This document shows positions 27,201 to 36,600 of a stretch of DNA of 64,000 nucleotides, piece after piece; position 1 is the stretch's first letter; every line of letters starts with the position of its first letter. The position numbers and the translations under genes were made by a program. This stretch comes from Littorina saxatilis (taxonomy: Eukaryota; Mollusca; Gastropoda; Littorinimorpha; Littorinidae), in NCBI RefSeq assembly GCF_037325665.1, contig NC_090246.1:20227600-20291599 (forward strand), given 5' to 3'. The notes under the pieces are model-generated. The model was not told where the DNA came from and searched no databases. It saw nothing but the letters and a program-made list of their open reading frames with translations.

Positions 27201-27515
27201 ACAAAAGCAGGCACTACCATTTCACAACAGGACCAAAAAGACAGCCTCAAGGCATCTGATGGTGGGAACCAGAGGCGGTGACCGACCGTTACCTGCGAAG
27301 TGAAACATCATCCAATACCAACTAATCAGTCTAATGAAGCTGCGGTCTCACCGATTACAGATCAGTCCACTCACCTCCAAGTCTAATCCTTCGGCACCAA
27401 AATGATCTTTGGCGAGTCCTTTGAAATGTTCCACGTCTATGTATCCATCTTTGTCGTCGTCGCACAAATCAAAAATAGCTCTGAATCGATCACCATCGTC
27501 CTGCTGATCTTCCAT
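160..27515 (-). CDS. Rab11fip3/4: Rab11 family-interacting protein 3/4 (class II FIP, Nuf-like), 3' end outside window
   Basis: Twelve coding exons keep one frame (469 codons): 27375-27515, 24323-24428, 23321-23406, 12599-12864, 12384-12464, 7225-7339, 5250-5353, 3422-3512, 3104-3153, 2662-2743, 2083-2220, 160-306. All junctions are GT/AG. Residues 15-31 form an EF-hand loop ([12 protein letters not shown]) whose position 12 is not Glu. Residues 55-69 ([15 protein letters not shown], then CRGV) match the second EF-hand of vertebrate FIP4. Residues 112-200 are acidic and Ser-rich; the rest is coiled coil. The last exon ([18 protein letters not shown]) matches the FIP4 coiled coil. The family binds Rab11 and Arf GTPases on recycling endosomes and works in cytokinesis; that is family knowledge. 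The C-terminal Rab11-binding domain should lie left of position 160. The start at 27515 is the first ATG before the EF-hand. FIP3 and FIP4 cannot be separated here. Confidence 0.93.
487..1165. repeat. MITE-like inverted repeat interrupted by a SINE
   Basis: The left arm (about 495-530) contains ACATTGTAGGCCAATCAC, and the right arm (about 1115-1140) contains its inverse, GATTGGCCTACAATGT. The SINE at 677-1032 sits between the arms with its own target duplication. The outer ends are uncertain. Confidence 0.45.
677..1032 (+). repeat. tRNA-derived SINE, head type A
   Basis: The tRNA-like head starts GCGGGGATGTAGCTCAG; a diverged body and an (ACAA)n tail follow. The 13-bp target duplication AGAGCTAATCATC is at 664-676 and 1033-1045. 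It is a retroposon, not a tRNA gene: the B box is degenerate and the head runs straight into a repeated body. Confidence 0.85.
1644..2030 (-). repeat. tRNA-derived SINE, head type B
   Basis: On the minus strand a tRNA-like head lies at about 2030-1960 with the B box GGTTCGAATCCC. It is followed by the same 3' body as the type A SINEs and ends in a (GAA)n tail. It lies in an intron of the Rab11-FIP gene. Confidence 0.8.
3574..4543. mobile_element. Long-TIR nonautonomous element with nested hairpin
   Basis: Inverted arms of about 110 bp (about 3585-3685 and 4385-4500) share GGAACGTTTGTTATTGAC and CAGTCACAAATATATCGA. A 13-bp direct repeat TGTATCCAAGAGA flanks it (3561-3573, 4544-4556) and looks like a target duplication. 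No transposase is seen. Superfamily unknown. Confidence 0.6.
3684..3821. repeat. Near-perfect hairpin
   Basis: Arms of about 60 bp (GGATCTGTGATCCAAACATG and its inverse) surround a spacer of about 15 bp. It lies inside the long-TIR element at 3574-4543. Confidence 0.75.
4827..5193 (-). repeat. tRNA-derived SINE, head type B
   Basis: It has the same head and body as the copy at 1644-2030, with a (GAA)n tail at its left end. The target duplication TGTAAACAT is at 4818-4826 and 5194-5202. It lies about 50 bp from the Rab11-FIP exon at 5250-5353. Confidence 0.8.
5829..6145 (-). repeat. SINE 3' fragment, type C body
   Basis: It has an (ATTG)n tail at the left, then the body shared with 18107-18560 and 20716-21240 (CACACGGCAT, GGCCGTGAAA and similar blocks). 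The tRNA head is absent. Confidence 0.65.
6146..6537 (-). repeat. SINE with type A-like head on a type C body
   Basis: The minus strand starts at 6537 with GGGGCGGGGATATAGCTCAG and a type A-like head. The 3' part is the type C body (CCTGGCAAAATTG, GGCCGTGAAAGG) with a short ATTG tail. An imperfect 28-bp direct repeat (CCAGGAAAGACC...) at about 6328 and 6537 suggests one part was inserted in another. Confidence 0.6.
6675..7024 (+). repeat. tRNA-derived SINE, head type A
   Basis: Nearly identical to the copy at 677-1032. The target duplication GGTTACAAAATTC is at 6662-6674 and 7025-7037. Confidence 0.85.
7340..8730. other. Intron sequence with pyrimidine-rich and (CT)n tracts
   Basis: This is part of the Rab11-FIP intron between 7339 and 12384. 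A (CT)n microsatellite lies at about 7780-7820 inside a Ser/Leu/His-rich open frame that is only translated simple sequence. Nothing else is recognised. Confidence 0.5.
8738..8847. repeat. (GA)n microsatellite
   Basis: About 110 bp of GA/GGGA repeats, nearly pure from about 8770. Confidence 0.95.
8850..10848. other. Rab11-FIP intron, no recognised feature
   Basis: AT-rich single-copy-looking intron. It has a C-rich tract at about 10600-10626. I see no exon or repeat family. Confidence 0.5.
10849..11200. repeat. Minisatellite, 49/55-bp units
   Basis: Seven units begin ATGCAACRAACAATTA. Most are 49 bp; two (starting about 10898 and 11149) carry a 6-bp insertion (CATGTA) and further matching substitutions. 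The block order 49-55-49-49-49-49-55 suggests duplication of a multi-unit segment. Confidence 0.9.
11201..12383. other. Rab11-FIP intron, no recognised feature
   Basis: AT-rich intron up to the exon at 12384-12464. No repeat family or exon is recognised. Confidence 0.45.
12865..13880. other. Intron between the alternative first exon and the next coding exon
   Basis: It contains a C19 and adjoining A tract at about 13252-13280 and a short (TGTA)n tract near 13622. No exon is recognised. If the short isoform is real, this is its first intron. Confidence 0.45.
13884..13898 (-). CDS. Rab11fip3/4: Candidate alternative first coding exon of the Rab11-FIP gene (short isoform)
   Basis: On the minus strand an ATG at 13898 reads M-A-D-A-E and is followed at once by a splice donor (GAG|GTACAC). 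It ends in phase 0, which is the phase of the exon starting at 12864. Splicing would give a protein that skips the first three coding exons, so it lacks both EF-hands but keeps the Ser-rich region and coiled coil. Short FIP forms without EF-hands are known in vertebrates. The call rests on the ATG, donor and matching phase; there is no transcript evidence. Confidence 0.55.
14455..14933 (-). repeat. SINE-like retroposon with GTTAAGCAA(ACAA)n tail
   Basis: On the minus strand it begins GTTCCCGCAGTGGGGCACTG and ends with a tail GTCGGCTGGACGTTAAGCAA plus (ACAA)n. The target duplication ACAGCACAGG is at 14445-14454 and 14934-14943. No clear tRNA head is seen. Confidence 0.8.
14944..16970. other. 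Rab11-FIP intron, mostly unrecognised
   Basis: The only repeat-like piece is a mariner-type MITE half (TACAGTGGAACCTCCC) near 15648. Open frames here have no recognisable domain. Confidence 0.4.
16986..17458 (-). repeat. SINE-like retroposon, second near-identical copy
   Basis: It differs from 14455-14933 by only a few substitutions. The target duplication ATTCGAAAAGCTGTT is at 16971-16985 and 17459-17473, so the two copies are independent insertions 2.5 kb apart, not a segmental duplication. Confidence 0.85.
17962..18594. mobile_element. Mariner-type MITE interrupted by a SINE
   Basis: The left end TACAGTGGAACCACC and the right end GGGGGTTCCACTGTA are inverted, with TA at the tips. The SINE at about 18107-18560 sits inside. 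A short intact relative is at 24852-24930. Confidence 0.75.
18107..18560 (+). repeat. tRNA-derived SINE, head type C (Ser/Leu-like), (ATT)n tail
   Basis: The head is GGGTGGCCGAGTGGTAACGC with the B box GCGAGTTCGACCC. The body matches 20716-21240, and the tail is (ATT)n. Confidence 0.85.
18620..18964 (-). repeat. tRNA-derived SINE, head type A
   Basis: Inverse of the copies at 677 and 6675. The target duplication CCTGAACAGGGAT is at 18607-18619 and 18965-18977. Confidence 0.85.
18978..20205. other. Rab11-FIP intron, no recognised gene
   Basis: Overlapping open frames occur on both strands at 19684-20164. None has a recognisable domain, and none is needed by the exon phases of the host gene. 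Confidence 0.4.
20208..20403 (-). repeat. tRNA-derived SINE, head type D
   Basis: The minus strand begins GGGGGCCTGGTAACTCAGTT with the B box TGGTTCAAATACA, then a short unrelated body (CCATGTTCCACCCCCG). It is a fourth tRNA-like head in this window. Confidence 0.65.
20716..21240 (+). repeat. tRNA-derived SINE, head type C, (ATTG)n tail
   Basis: The head GGGTGGCCGAGTGGTAACGC and body match 18107-18560, but the tail is (GATT)n at 21219-21240 instead of (ATT)n. Confidence 0.85.
21363..21683 (-). repeat. SINE, type B body, head lost
   Basis: It has the same body as 1644-2030 and stops before the tRNA head. The direct repeat AAGCACAGTCT on both sides shows it was truncated before or during insertion. 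Confidence 0.75.
22267..22632 (-). repeat. Diverged type B SINE with a type C fragment inside
   Basis: The target duplication GTGAGCTAATT is at 22256-22266 and 22633-22643. A block at about 22380-22515 is a type C body fragment inserted in it. Confidence 0.65.
22673..23300 (+). repeat. AGTCACTT-tipped interspersed repeat, copy 1
   Basis: It starts AAACGCTCGATCGAGTCACT and ends CTCAAGTGACTCAAAAA. It holds GACCTTGAAAAAGGTCAAAG twice and a GGCCGG run at 23229-23250. A near-identical inverted copy is at 61262-61969. The 127-codon frame in it is not a known protein. Confidence 0.8.
23489..23790. repeat. G/C-tract MITE-like repeat
   Basis: The ends GTCAGGGGCGGAG and CCCCCCTGAC are roughly inverted, with G and C homopolymers inside. 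The target duplication is unclear. Confidence 0.35.
24042..24061. repeat. (TA)n microsatellite
   Basis: About ten TA units. Confidence 0.9.
24852..24930. mobile_element. Mariner-type MITE, 79 bp
   Basis: TACAGAGGAACCCCC and GGGGGGTTCCCCTGTA are inverted termini. It is related to 17962-18594. Confidence 0.75.
24931..27374. other. First intron of the Rab11-FIP gene, mostly unrecognised
   Basis: A short TA tract lies near 25767. The part at about 25545-25700 resembles the gastropod repeat that carries the Tc1 at 30.5 kb. No exon is seen. Confidence 0.4.
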
Positions 27516-28315
27516 AGCACAAACGATCGCACACGCCTTCCGAGTGAATCACCTGGTAGTCGTATCAGCTACCTTCCATTATTGACTTGATGGGGACGGC
27601 CTGTTTACCCCCACCAGGACACTTCGCCGCTGCCGAAAATAGTTCGTCTAGCTGGCTAAAACTCCGGGATTTGTTTCGTTTGCAGATATTTATTAATCTT
27701 CGTTGTTTGATTTTATGTTTTACGAATCTACAATACAACAGTCAAATTATTGTTGATACGAATAAATTAAATGTGTCCAAGCTTACCTGGCGTATGAATA
27801 CCGATGACGCTGGGGGCGTCACACATGTCAACAAAGTGCGGGTCGATAGGTTTGTCTTCGGAGTTGTTTTAGGTGTGTGCTTTTGCATGAATCCGAGAAA
27901 GAAGTTTGGACAGCCGATAATTGAGTGCTAGGCTTTTCCGTCAAACGACACAGTTTGCTTGGATACGACAGCGTTTCATTTGAAACATGTCAGGTCCAAG
28001 AGTTGTTTACACAAACAAAACAACAACAAAACACAACACAGCACTAAATTAAAGAGATTCAAAAGGTAAAATAAACAAATAGCAAACCAAAAAACAAAGA
28101 ACATATATGTGCATGTCAAGCATGGTAGTCATATGTCAGCTTATCAACTTCCTACAAAAAATAAATAAAAAATAAATCATCTGGAGAAAAATAAATGCAA
28201 TAAAAAACAACATAAAACAAGTATGCAGTGTTTGGTGAATACCAGACAATCGGCAAATCGATCCATCGATCATGACCGGCTACCAATCTGTCACTTTAGC
28301 CCGTTAACAATAACA
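27516..28315 (-). promoter_or_regulatory. Upstream region of the Rab11-FIP long form
   Basis: This sequence lies 5' of the ATG at 27515 and before the repeats starting at 28316. No core promoter element is visible. The assignment is by position only. Confidence 0.3.
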
Positions 28316-28854
28316 AACAAACAACAAGTCGCGTAAGGCGAAATTACTACATTTAGTCACTAGATGATTACCCGCTTCGCCGGGTACCGGGAAGAAGTAG
28401 AGCCGAATACCAGGCTGCGCCTGGGACCCGGCTTTGCCGGCGCACGAAGGAAAGGAGATAAACGCGCAAAACACTGGAGACCTTCTAAAAATAGTAACGT
28501 GCAGTGACCTTCTAAAAATAGTAACGTAGTAACGGGAATATGGATTGACGCCACACGGAGGAAGGGAGATAATCGCGGCTGAAAACACTGGAGAAGATAA
28601 GGAAGAGTTACTGGTAGTGGATCCCGACAAAAAAACACAAAATCGGTTCAGCGCGCACAGCGCTGCGCGCTGAGAGCACGTGTTGAAATATCTCATCGAT
28701 GAGGTTGTGTCCGGGGTGTAGCTGAATACGGTGTCCAAATTTGAAAAAGATCCACCGAGAACTTTGGCCGTGCATCGCGAACAGACAGACAGACACTAGT
28801 CGTATATATATATAGACTAGAGGAATACCCGGCTTCGCCGGGGTGAATCGCGAG

Positions 28855-29700
28855 ACAGAGACAGACAGCGTGGCGGTTCATCACAATCACCTCTGCAAGC
28901 GAAGTCCTGTCACACGGGATTGAGAATTTTAGAGCTTATTTCTTAGCCCTATATTTTCTGTTGTGGCTTCTCAAATGCCAGAACATACAGACAGACAAAA
29001 GCCGCTAGACCCCATCACAAACAGAACTCTACAATCAACAGGTTTTTTCCCACACACACACACAAACACACACACAGAGAAGCCGTATATATATAATATG
29101 TATATCTATATCTATAAATATATAGAGATAGGTGAGTGTATTTTTTGCGTGGCTATAAATTGATTCGACCTTTTCACTTTGACAGTACGAACAACTTACG
29201 GGTGCAAGGGAAGCGTTCTGGACAGCGCAGTGACATTCTAAAAATAGTACCTCAGAAACGGGAATTTGGGGTGAACGGTGCGACAGAGACAGACAGCGTG
29301 GCGGTTCACCACAATCACCTTTGAAAGGCGAAGTCCTGTCAAACGGGATTGAGAATTTTAGAGCTTATTTCTTAGCCCTATATTATCTGCTGTGGCTTCT
29401 CACATGCCAGAACATACAGACAGACAAAAGCCGCTAGACCCCATCACAAACAGAACTCTATAATACATAGGTTTTTGCCTACACACACACACAAACACAC
29501 ACACACAGAGAAGCCGTATATATATATATGCATATCTGTATCTATAAATATATAGAGATAGGTGAGAGTGTATTTTTCGCGTGGCTATAAATTGATTCGA
29601 CCTTTTCACTTTGACAGTAAGAACAACTTACGGGTGCAAGGGAAGCGTTGTGGACAGCGCAGTGGACAGCGCAGTGACATTCTAAAAATAGTAATAGTAA
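28855..29700. repeat. Tandem duplication, about 426-bp period
   Basis: The block from CGAGACAGAGACAGACAGCG at 28855 to about 29279 is repeated from 29280 to about 29700 with scattered substitutions. Each copy contains (CA)n and TATA-rich tracts. Confidence 0.8.
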
Positions 29701-30529
29701 CTTAGAACTGAACGGGAAAGCCACACGAAGGAAGGGAGATAAACGCCAAACACTGGAGAAGATAAGGAAGAGTTACTTATAATGGTGAAATGAACGCAAA
29801 AACGAAAATGAGTTCAGCGCTGCGCGCTGAGAGCCCGTGTTGAAATATCTCATCGATGATATTGTGTCCGGGGTGTAGCTGAATACGGTGTCCAAATTTG
29901 AAAAAGATCCACCGAGAACTTTGGCGTTGTGATGTGGTGTAGCGGCTATGGTGTGTCGGTATGGGGGCCCGGGTAAGCTGAGGTGGAACCAAAATAGCTG
30001 AGGTGGAACCAAAATCGGTTCCGCGCTGCGCGCTGAGAGCACTTGTTGAAATATCTCATCGATGAGGTTGTGTCCGGGGTCTCTCTGAATAAGCCCACCA
30101 AATTTGAAGCAGATCCACCGAGAACTTTGGCCGTGCATCGCGAACAGACAGACAGACACTAGTCGTATATACATATAGAAGCTGTTTTACTCACGGAATG
30201 AAATTGAACGCACTGTATTTTTTTCACCAAGACAGTACAGCTTCGTCAATCCCAGCGAGAAGGAAATCGCTCACCTCCCACGTGCAAAGCGCAGTGATAT
30301 TGACACGCCAGAATAGCGCGGTAGCGTATTGTGCTAAGCAGGAAAGCGTGCTTTTCTTTATTCGTGTTAACTTTCTGAGCTTGTTTTGAATACAGCCTAT
30401 CATATCTATATGTTTTTGGAATCTAGAAACGATAAAGAATAAGATGAAATCATTTTTGGATCGATTTCTATCGTAAGACTAATTAATCTATTTTCGTTAA
30501 TTGTAATCACATTTTAAACATGACATATA

Positions 30530-32047
30530 CTGTTCAAAAAAAGAAACGCATAGTTGCTACTTGCCAAATTTGTTTTATTTTTCGAAAAAATTAACAGAAA
30601 ATCCAATATTTAGATTATTTGTTTGAAATTTGGTATGGACACAGTTGAATGCACACACAGTTCATTTGCATCTTCAAATCAATCAGTCAATCAATACGAT
30701 TGGGTGCCGAGGCTGTCAAGTCAGTAGGGGGTGTGACTGCCTTGAGCAGCAACAACTGCCCGGCACCTTCTGGGCATGGACTGGATCAGATGCCGGATAT
30801 CTTGCTGTGGGATGGTGTCTCACTCCTCCTGAAGTGCCTGCAATAGATCGCGGTGATTTGCCGGCGCTTCTTCTCGCCTGCGCACACGTCTGTCCAATTC
30901 ATCCCAGAGGTGTTCTATCGGGTTCATGTCTGGCGACATGGATGGCCAGGGAAGCACCTGGACATGGTGGTCGGTGAGGAACTGGGTGGTGGGTCGTGCT
31001 GTGTGCGGGCGAGCGTTGTCCTGCTGGAATATGGCATCCTGGTCAGCCAGAAGAGGAAGGGCGTGTGGGCGCAGAATTTCCTCCACGTATCGCTGGGCAG
31101 TTATGCGCCCTTGGACGTGCACCAGGGTGCTCCTTCCAGCGGTATTGATCGCCCCCCACACCATGACGCCTCCACCACCATGAACGGGTGCCTCATCCAC
31201 ACAGTTGGGCGCGTAACGTTCGTTTACTCTCCGGTAGACCCTCCTCCGACCATCATGTTGCTGGAGCAGGAAGTAGGACTCGTCGCTGAACCACACGTGT
31301 CTCCAGTGATTCCGGACGGTCCAGCGAAGGTGCTGGTTGCCCCACTGCACTCGGTTCTGGCGATGGCGGCGGGTGAGGACAGCTCCTCTGTGAGGTCTGC
31401 GAGCTCTCAAACCAGCTTCATGCAGGCGGTTCCGCACGGTCTGGTCCGATAATCGGTGTGGCCCGGGGAGAGCCTGGACAGAAGATGAGGCCGACAGGAA
31501 ACGATTCCGGAGGTGGCGGAGCCGTATGAAGCGGTCGTGAGCAGCAGTTGTCGCCCTTGGTCTTCCCGCTCGTGGCAAGTCAGCAACGGAGCCAGTGGCT
31601 TGAAACCTGACCCACAGTCTACTGATGGTGCTCTAGGACACGTGGAAGTGCCTGGCGATTGCACTTTGACTTTGGCCTGCTTGTAAACGACCCAATGCAA
31701 TTTGGCGGTCTTCTCTGCTCAATCGGGCCATCTTTCGTCGCTGAATTGTCGTCTGATTTCTTTGTGGCGAACAATCCGCTTTTATGGGTTTTGGAAGACA
31801 TGGTGAGAGCTCAATATTCCCTGAGTTTCACGAGATTACACTGAAGCATGACGAGTGGTCATGCCAAATGAGCAATTTTGACATTGTAGCCACTGATAAC
31901 GCATGCGTCACGTGCAGAGCTCACTTGTGGCAATGGACGAAAGGTCGACGACCAGATAAACATTTTCTGCAGTTTGGTGGATATCTTTGTAGCCATATAA
32001 CTAAATTAACCAAATATTACAAGCTATGCGTTTCTTTTTTTGAACAG
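30530..32047 (-). mobile_element. Tc1-like DNA transposon 1
   Basis: The inverted tips CTGTTCAAAAAAAGAAACGC (30530) and its inverse (ending 32047) are flanked by TA (30528-30529, 32048-32049). It is 1.52 kb and carries a DD34E transposase pseudogene. Confidence 0.92.
30721..31731 (-). pseudogene. Tc1 transposase, two in-frame stops
   Basis: The frame from the ATG at 31731 to TGA at 30721-30723 is 337 codons, near the usual 340. It starts MARLSREDRQIALGRLQAGQ (helix-turn-helix). The catalytic set is D in FSDES, D in FQQDNARPHTA and E in NPIEHLWDE, with 34 residues between the last two (DD34E). In-frame stops are TAG at 31633-31635 (codon 33) and TGA at 30820-30822 (in place of an expected Trp codon). 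No longer functional as it stands. Confidence 0.9.
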
Positions 32048-32626
32048 TATATGTATATATTTTTAGATTCAGAATGTGATGAAGAATACGATACAATCAA
32101 TTTTAAATCTGTTTGCGAAAAATCGATTTTAATGACAACTTTATTGAGCAAACTCATTAATTAAATTTTAAGCCTCCAAGCTGAAATGCAATACAAACGT
32201 CCGGGCTTCGTCGTAGATTACTTGACCAAAATTTCAACCAATTTGGTTTAAAAATGAGATCATGACAGTGCCGCCTCAACTTTCACGAACGGATATGACG
32301 TCATCAAAGACATTTATAAAAAAAATGAGAAAAAAAAATCTGGAGATACCATACTCGGGATCTCTCATGTCAAGTTTCATGAAGATCGGTCCAGTATTTT
32401 TCTCTAAATCGCTCTACACCAGGACCCTCCTCTCTATTCCCCCTCTATGTTAAAACATTTAGTCAAAATTTGACTAAATGTAAAAATGAAATAAGAGAGA
32501 AAAAAGAATGGTTTAAGGTTAATAGGGAACTTCAGGAACGAAACATGTAAATGATGTCAAACCCTCTATTTAAAGCTGAAGAATACCAATAAAACTTATT
32601 AATTTAAAAAAAAAGGGGGGGATAAA

Positions 32627-32844
32627 ATGCAGCTCCAATCCATGTTTTGACAACCCTGGTGTCAGTCGATCACCTGATGTGCGTGTGCATGTCCCATACG
32701 GTCTCCCCAAGTCTCCCACTGCCCTGTACAGCTCCGGCTTTTCATTGGGGCATGCTTGGGAGAATTGGGGGTGGACAAGCGAGACTCACACACGCACATC
32801 AGGGGACAGTATCCAGTTTAGTCGAACATGGATTGGAGCTGCAT
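32627..32844. repeat. 218-bp palindromic foldback MITE
   Basis: ATGCAGCTCCAATCCATGTT at the left is inverted at the right end. The interior is also largely inverted (CACCTGATGTGCGTG with CACGCACATCAGG). It would form one long hairpin. Superfamily unknown. Confidence 0.75.
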
Positions 32845-33647
32845 TGTGTCCCCTCTATCTTTCAAAAGCCAATTTATTAATTTTGTCGATACTCTTTAGC
32901 TTTAAATAATTCCTTTTGAAAAGAGCCTGGTTGAGGGGCATGTTCCAGATTTTAAATCTACAGCTATGAGTTGCGTGCAGGCATCTGTGTTTGTGTTTTA
33001 GTTACACTTACAGCCATCTCTGCTAACAGCAACCACACTTTCTCACAGAAGAAATTCAGCACTATGTTGCGCTCACTCCAGACTAACCTAATGAAGAGCA
33101 GTTATCGCACACACACACCATTTGTACATGCACCTGCAATATTCACACTCACTAAAAAATAATAGAGTATGCACTCCAGTCACATAAAAGTGTTCACCAA
33201 AGGTCAAAGTGTGGTCATTACATGTACTTTTATAAAAACCTGCTTAACAAACGTCAAAATGTCTGCAGAACAGCAACAACAAATAAAATAAATCAAAGAT
33301 GTACATTTTTCCAGACAATGAAGCATTCATAAACACATCAAAACTGTATTCCTTTGCAACGATCAACAAGAACGCTTCAACGTCAACTCATACACTTGAA
33401 ACTAAAGAAGAATGTAACAGTAATCAATAAGACTGCTAGGGCCATGAAAACAAGTATGCCTTAGTTATGATTCCAATCCTCCCCTCTTTTCATTCATAGA
33501 ACAAACGCTCAAATACACCAGAGACAAACAGAATGATGATTAGAACTGGAAAGACATTCCATCTTAAATACACCGTAAATACTGCAATATCTTCTCAAAA
33601 TCAAAGCAGTCTACATGATGCCAACGCAATCAGCCAGTGACAGAGAA
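32845..33647. other. Downstream region of coilin
   Basis: AT-rich sequence 3' of the coilin stop. Probably the 3' untranslated region near 33648, but no clear poly(A) signal can be assigned. Confidence 0.35.
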
Positions 33648-36600
33648 TCAGGAAGAAGTCATCAGCTTGGGCTCAAACATGGAAGAGAGTTCTATTTCGA
33701 TCTGCAAATAAGAAATAGCATTTCAAAAATAAATTTATTTCTATATTATCGAAACTCATAGTTCATTCCAATGTGTTATCTCAAGTTTAAAAAAATGTAT
33801 ATAAAGGAAGATTAAATTCTGTCTAAAGGGAAGGAAATTAAAGAAAAATCAGCAATAGAACAGTTACATCAAAAACTACCCCTTATCAAAGAATCATGGT
33901 ACGGAAAGCTTCTCCTTTGATAAGTGAACACTGTTTACTTTTCACATGTTAAAAATATCCGTTCAGGTAAAATTGGCCTGATGATCCCATCAGCACTGTG
34001 CTGACGGTAAAAAGTCACCACCACGTCCGGTCATGATTTGTTTCATCTTCATAAAATTAAGAGGAAAAAAGCTTAACGCATTGTAAGAATGCATGTACAC
34101 ATACAAACAATGCACAGACTTCGTATTATCCTTACTTCTTCCTCTTCACCTTCACCTTCGGGTAGATCAAACCTGCCTGGTGTCTTCTTCCCTAAAGAAC
34201 AAGACAATTGTGTACATATAGTTTTAGCCACCAAGCTTCAATCTCTGTGAATATTTCAGCTGACAACACACAAGCAGAGGCACACTTATTTTCAGCACCT
34301 CCACACATGTAAAACTCCCATTTAGAAATAAGCTACAGCAGGCAACAAATAAATATGCTTGTGCACATGGCATCATATTCACAATATTTAAGATATAAAT
34401 GTCCATCCTGCAAACTTGATCAATCATCATTATGTACCAATACCAATCCTGGAAATAATTCTGCTGGGTTTTATGGGCTGTGGAAGAGTTATATTCCTTA
34501 AAAGTGAAGCAAGCTAAGCCTTATTTAGTGACAAGTGGAGGCACGAGTTCATTCTGAGCTCGGATGTGCATGTTTTAAAAGAAAAAGGCTGTTTATCATG
34601 TCCCTGCTTGATATATTATTTTCTTTGAAACATGCAGATCACAGCTTATTATTCACTGTGATGTCAACAGCTTGTCTCCATGGGTAATTCCCACTGAACT
34701 ATAAATAGCTCAGCTTGCCTCACCTTCAAGAAATATAACTCTTCCGCAGCTAATAAAAATCCTGTAAGCTATTTCCGAGCATTGTTTATTCTCCAGTTCT
34801 GCCCTCCTGCCACCACCCCTTACCCCATCTTCTTCCCTCCCCAAAAGATTTTTGTTTTCCTGTACACATGCAAATAAAGCTTCTTCAATTACCAGAAGAG
34901 AACTCGGTCTGCAGCACTTTGATAGTAACCACCTGGCTGGTTGCCTCGTACCCCAAAACCTCAGCTTCCTGCAAATGAGTAAAGGTCAATCATCATTCTA
35001 TCCAATTCTATACAATTTCAAACGAACATAGAACTACAAAGTCCTGTTTGTGTGTTACTCTCATCACTTCCTCTGTTTTGGCATCATACTCAGTTATGTT
35101 TACAAATTAGCATATATATACCAATGCCAGCAAATTTCTGAACTAGTGTACTTAATTCTCAACATAGCAGAAAAATGCACACAAATGCATGCATACAGCA
35201 ATACATTCCATAAATTCACCAGAAATTCAGCATGCCATCATTCAAAATTCCATGCCCATTAGGTCTGAGAGTTTAATTCAAATTGTCATCCTAATCATTA
35301 CAAGGAAGAACTCACAAATGATGTAAAGCAGATTATTACTTTCACTTTTTTTCTTCATACCTTGTAGTCGGATATTCCAGGAGCATAGTTCTCCCCCAGC
35401 TCTAGCACCTGAAAGCATGTTAATGAATAGAACATGTACTACAGTCAAACAATAAAAGCATGAGAAGCATTTTCTAGAAATAAAAGGCTCAAGCTGCAAA
35501 TGCTGACTGCAACCAACAGATGGCAGGATTCTTACATAATACATTGTATCAGCAAAAGCTTACTGCAGAATTTAGCCCATAGATCAATGGATCTCAAAAT
35601 TTGTTTCATGTTCTAAATTGACACATTATCAGTTAGTACATTTTTCTAACAGGCACTTAAGCCTCGGTCATACAGGCGACTCAGTCGTTGCGATTCAGTC
35701 TTTGGCCGATCGCACATCACATCGTAGGCCATTGACCCGTCACACGATGAACGATAGACGAACGACTGGCGAACGATAACTCCACGCGAGTGGGGCGGAA
35801 GTGACGTGTCATAGTGAACACGGCAAATGCGCTTTGCGAGAGCAGACGCTAAATGTTCGAACGTCGCTCTACCTTTCTGAAAAAATCCTTTCAGCATTAC
35901 GCCTTTGCAAGAAATAAAGTTCCCAGACAGCTGCAATTAATGTTTTCCGACCGCTGTACACGCCTAAAACGTCTCCTTTATATCTGAGTAAAAAACTGTT
36001 CTTCCAAAAAGTTTTGAATCGACGAAGAGACGCTGTACGCCACTGTCCGCCATTATTTTACGTCACGGCGTCAAGGCCGCAGCAACGCGTTCTGATTGGC
36101 TCTGTTGGCTCTGCCCCTGCGATTGACCGACGACTGGATCGCAGGAATAGAACATGTTCTAAACCTCAAAGCTACGAGGGAATCGCATGAGACTGAGTCG
36201 CAGACTTGTCGTAGCTGTTTTCTACGACTGAGTCGGCTGTGTGACAGGGTAAATCGCGCGACTCAGTCGCATGTGTGACAGCCCTCTTAATAGTCCAGGC
36301 ATCTTAGCCACTTTAGTGAAGGGAACGTTGAAGTGACAATGACTAGGTTTAAAATGTCCCTTATCAGAAAGTTCAACCTCAGTCCTTTGATGTTTATTAA
36401 ACACATTTTCATATAAAGTTGGCGCTTCATATGGAAAAGTGGCTTTGAAATTGACCCTAATCCTTCTTTGGGCTCTGTAAATGTCGTTTGGGGCTATGGT
36501 TGTAAAACGGTATCTACTGGTCACCCCAATGTATAAACTGAAAACTCTTTCTGCACCAGAACACACAGAAAGGATTGTATCTGCCTGATGTCTGATGCTT

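Larger units (their letters stand above)
28316..32480. repeat. Intergenic gastropod repeat with a Tc1 inserted in it
   Basis: It starts CAACAAGTCGCGTAAGGCG and ends near TTTGACTAAATG. Palindromic motifs such as GCTGCGCGCTGAGAGC occur at about 28665, 29820 and 30025. The Tc1 at 30530-32047 splits it; across the TA site the two halves look continuous. Its superfamily is unknown and no protein is seen. Confidence 0.5.
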
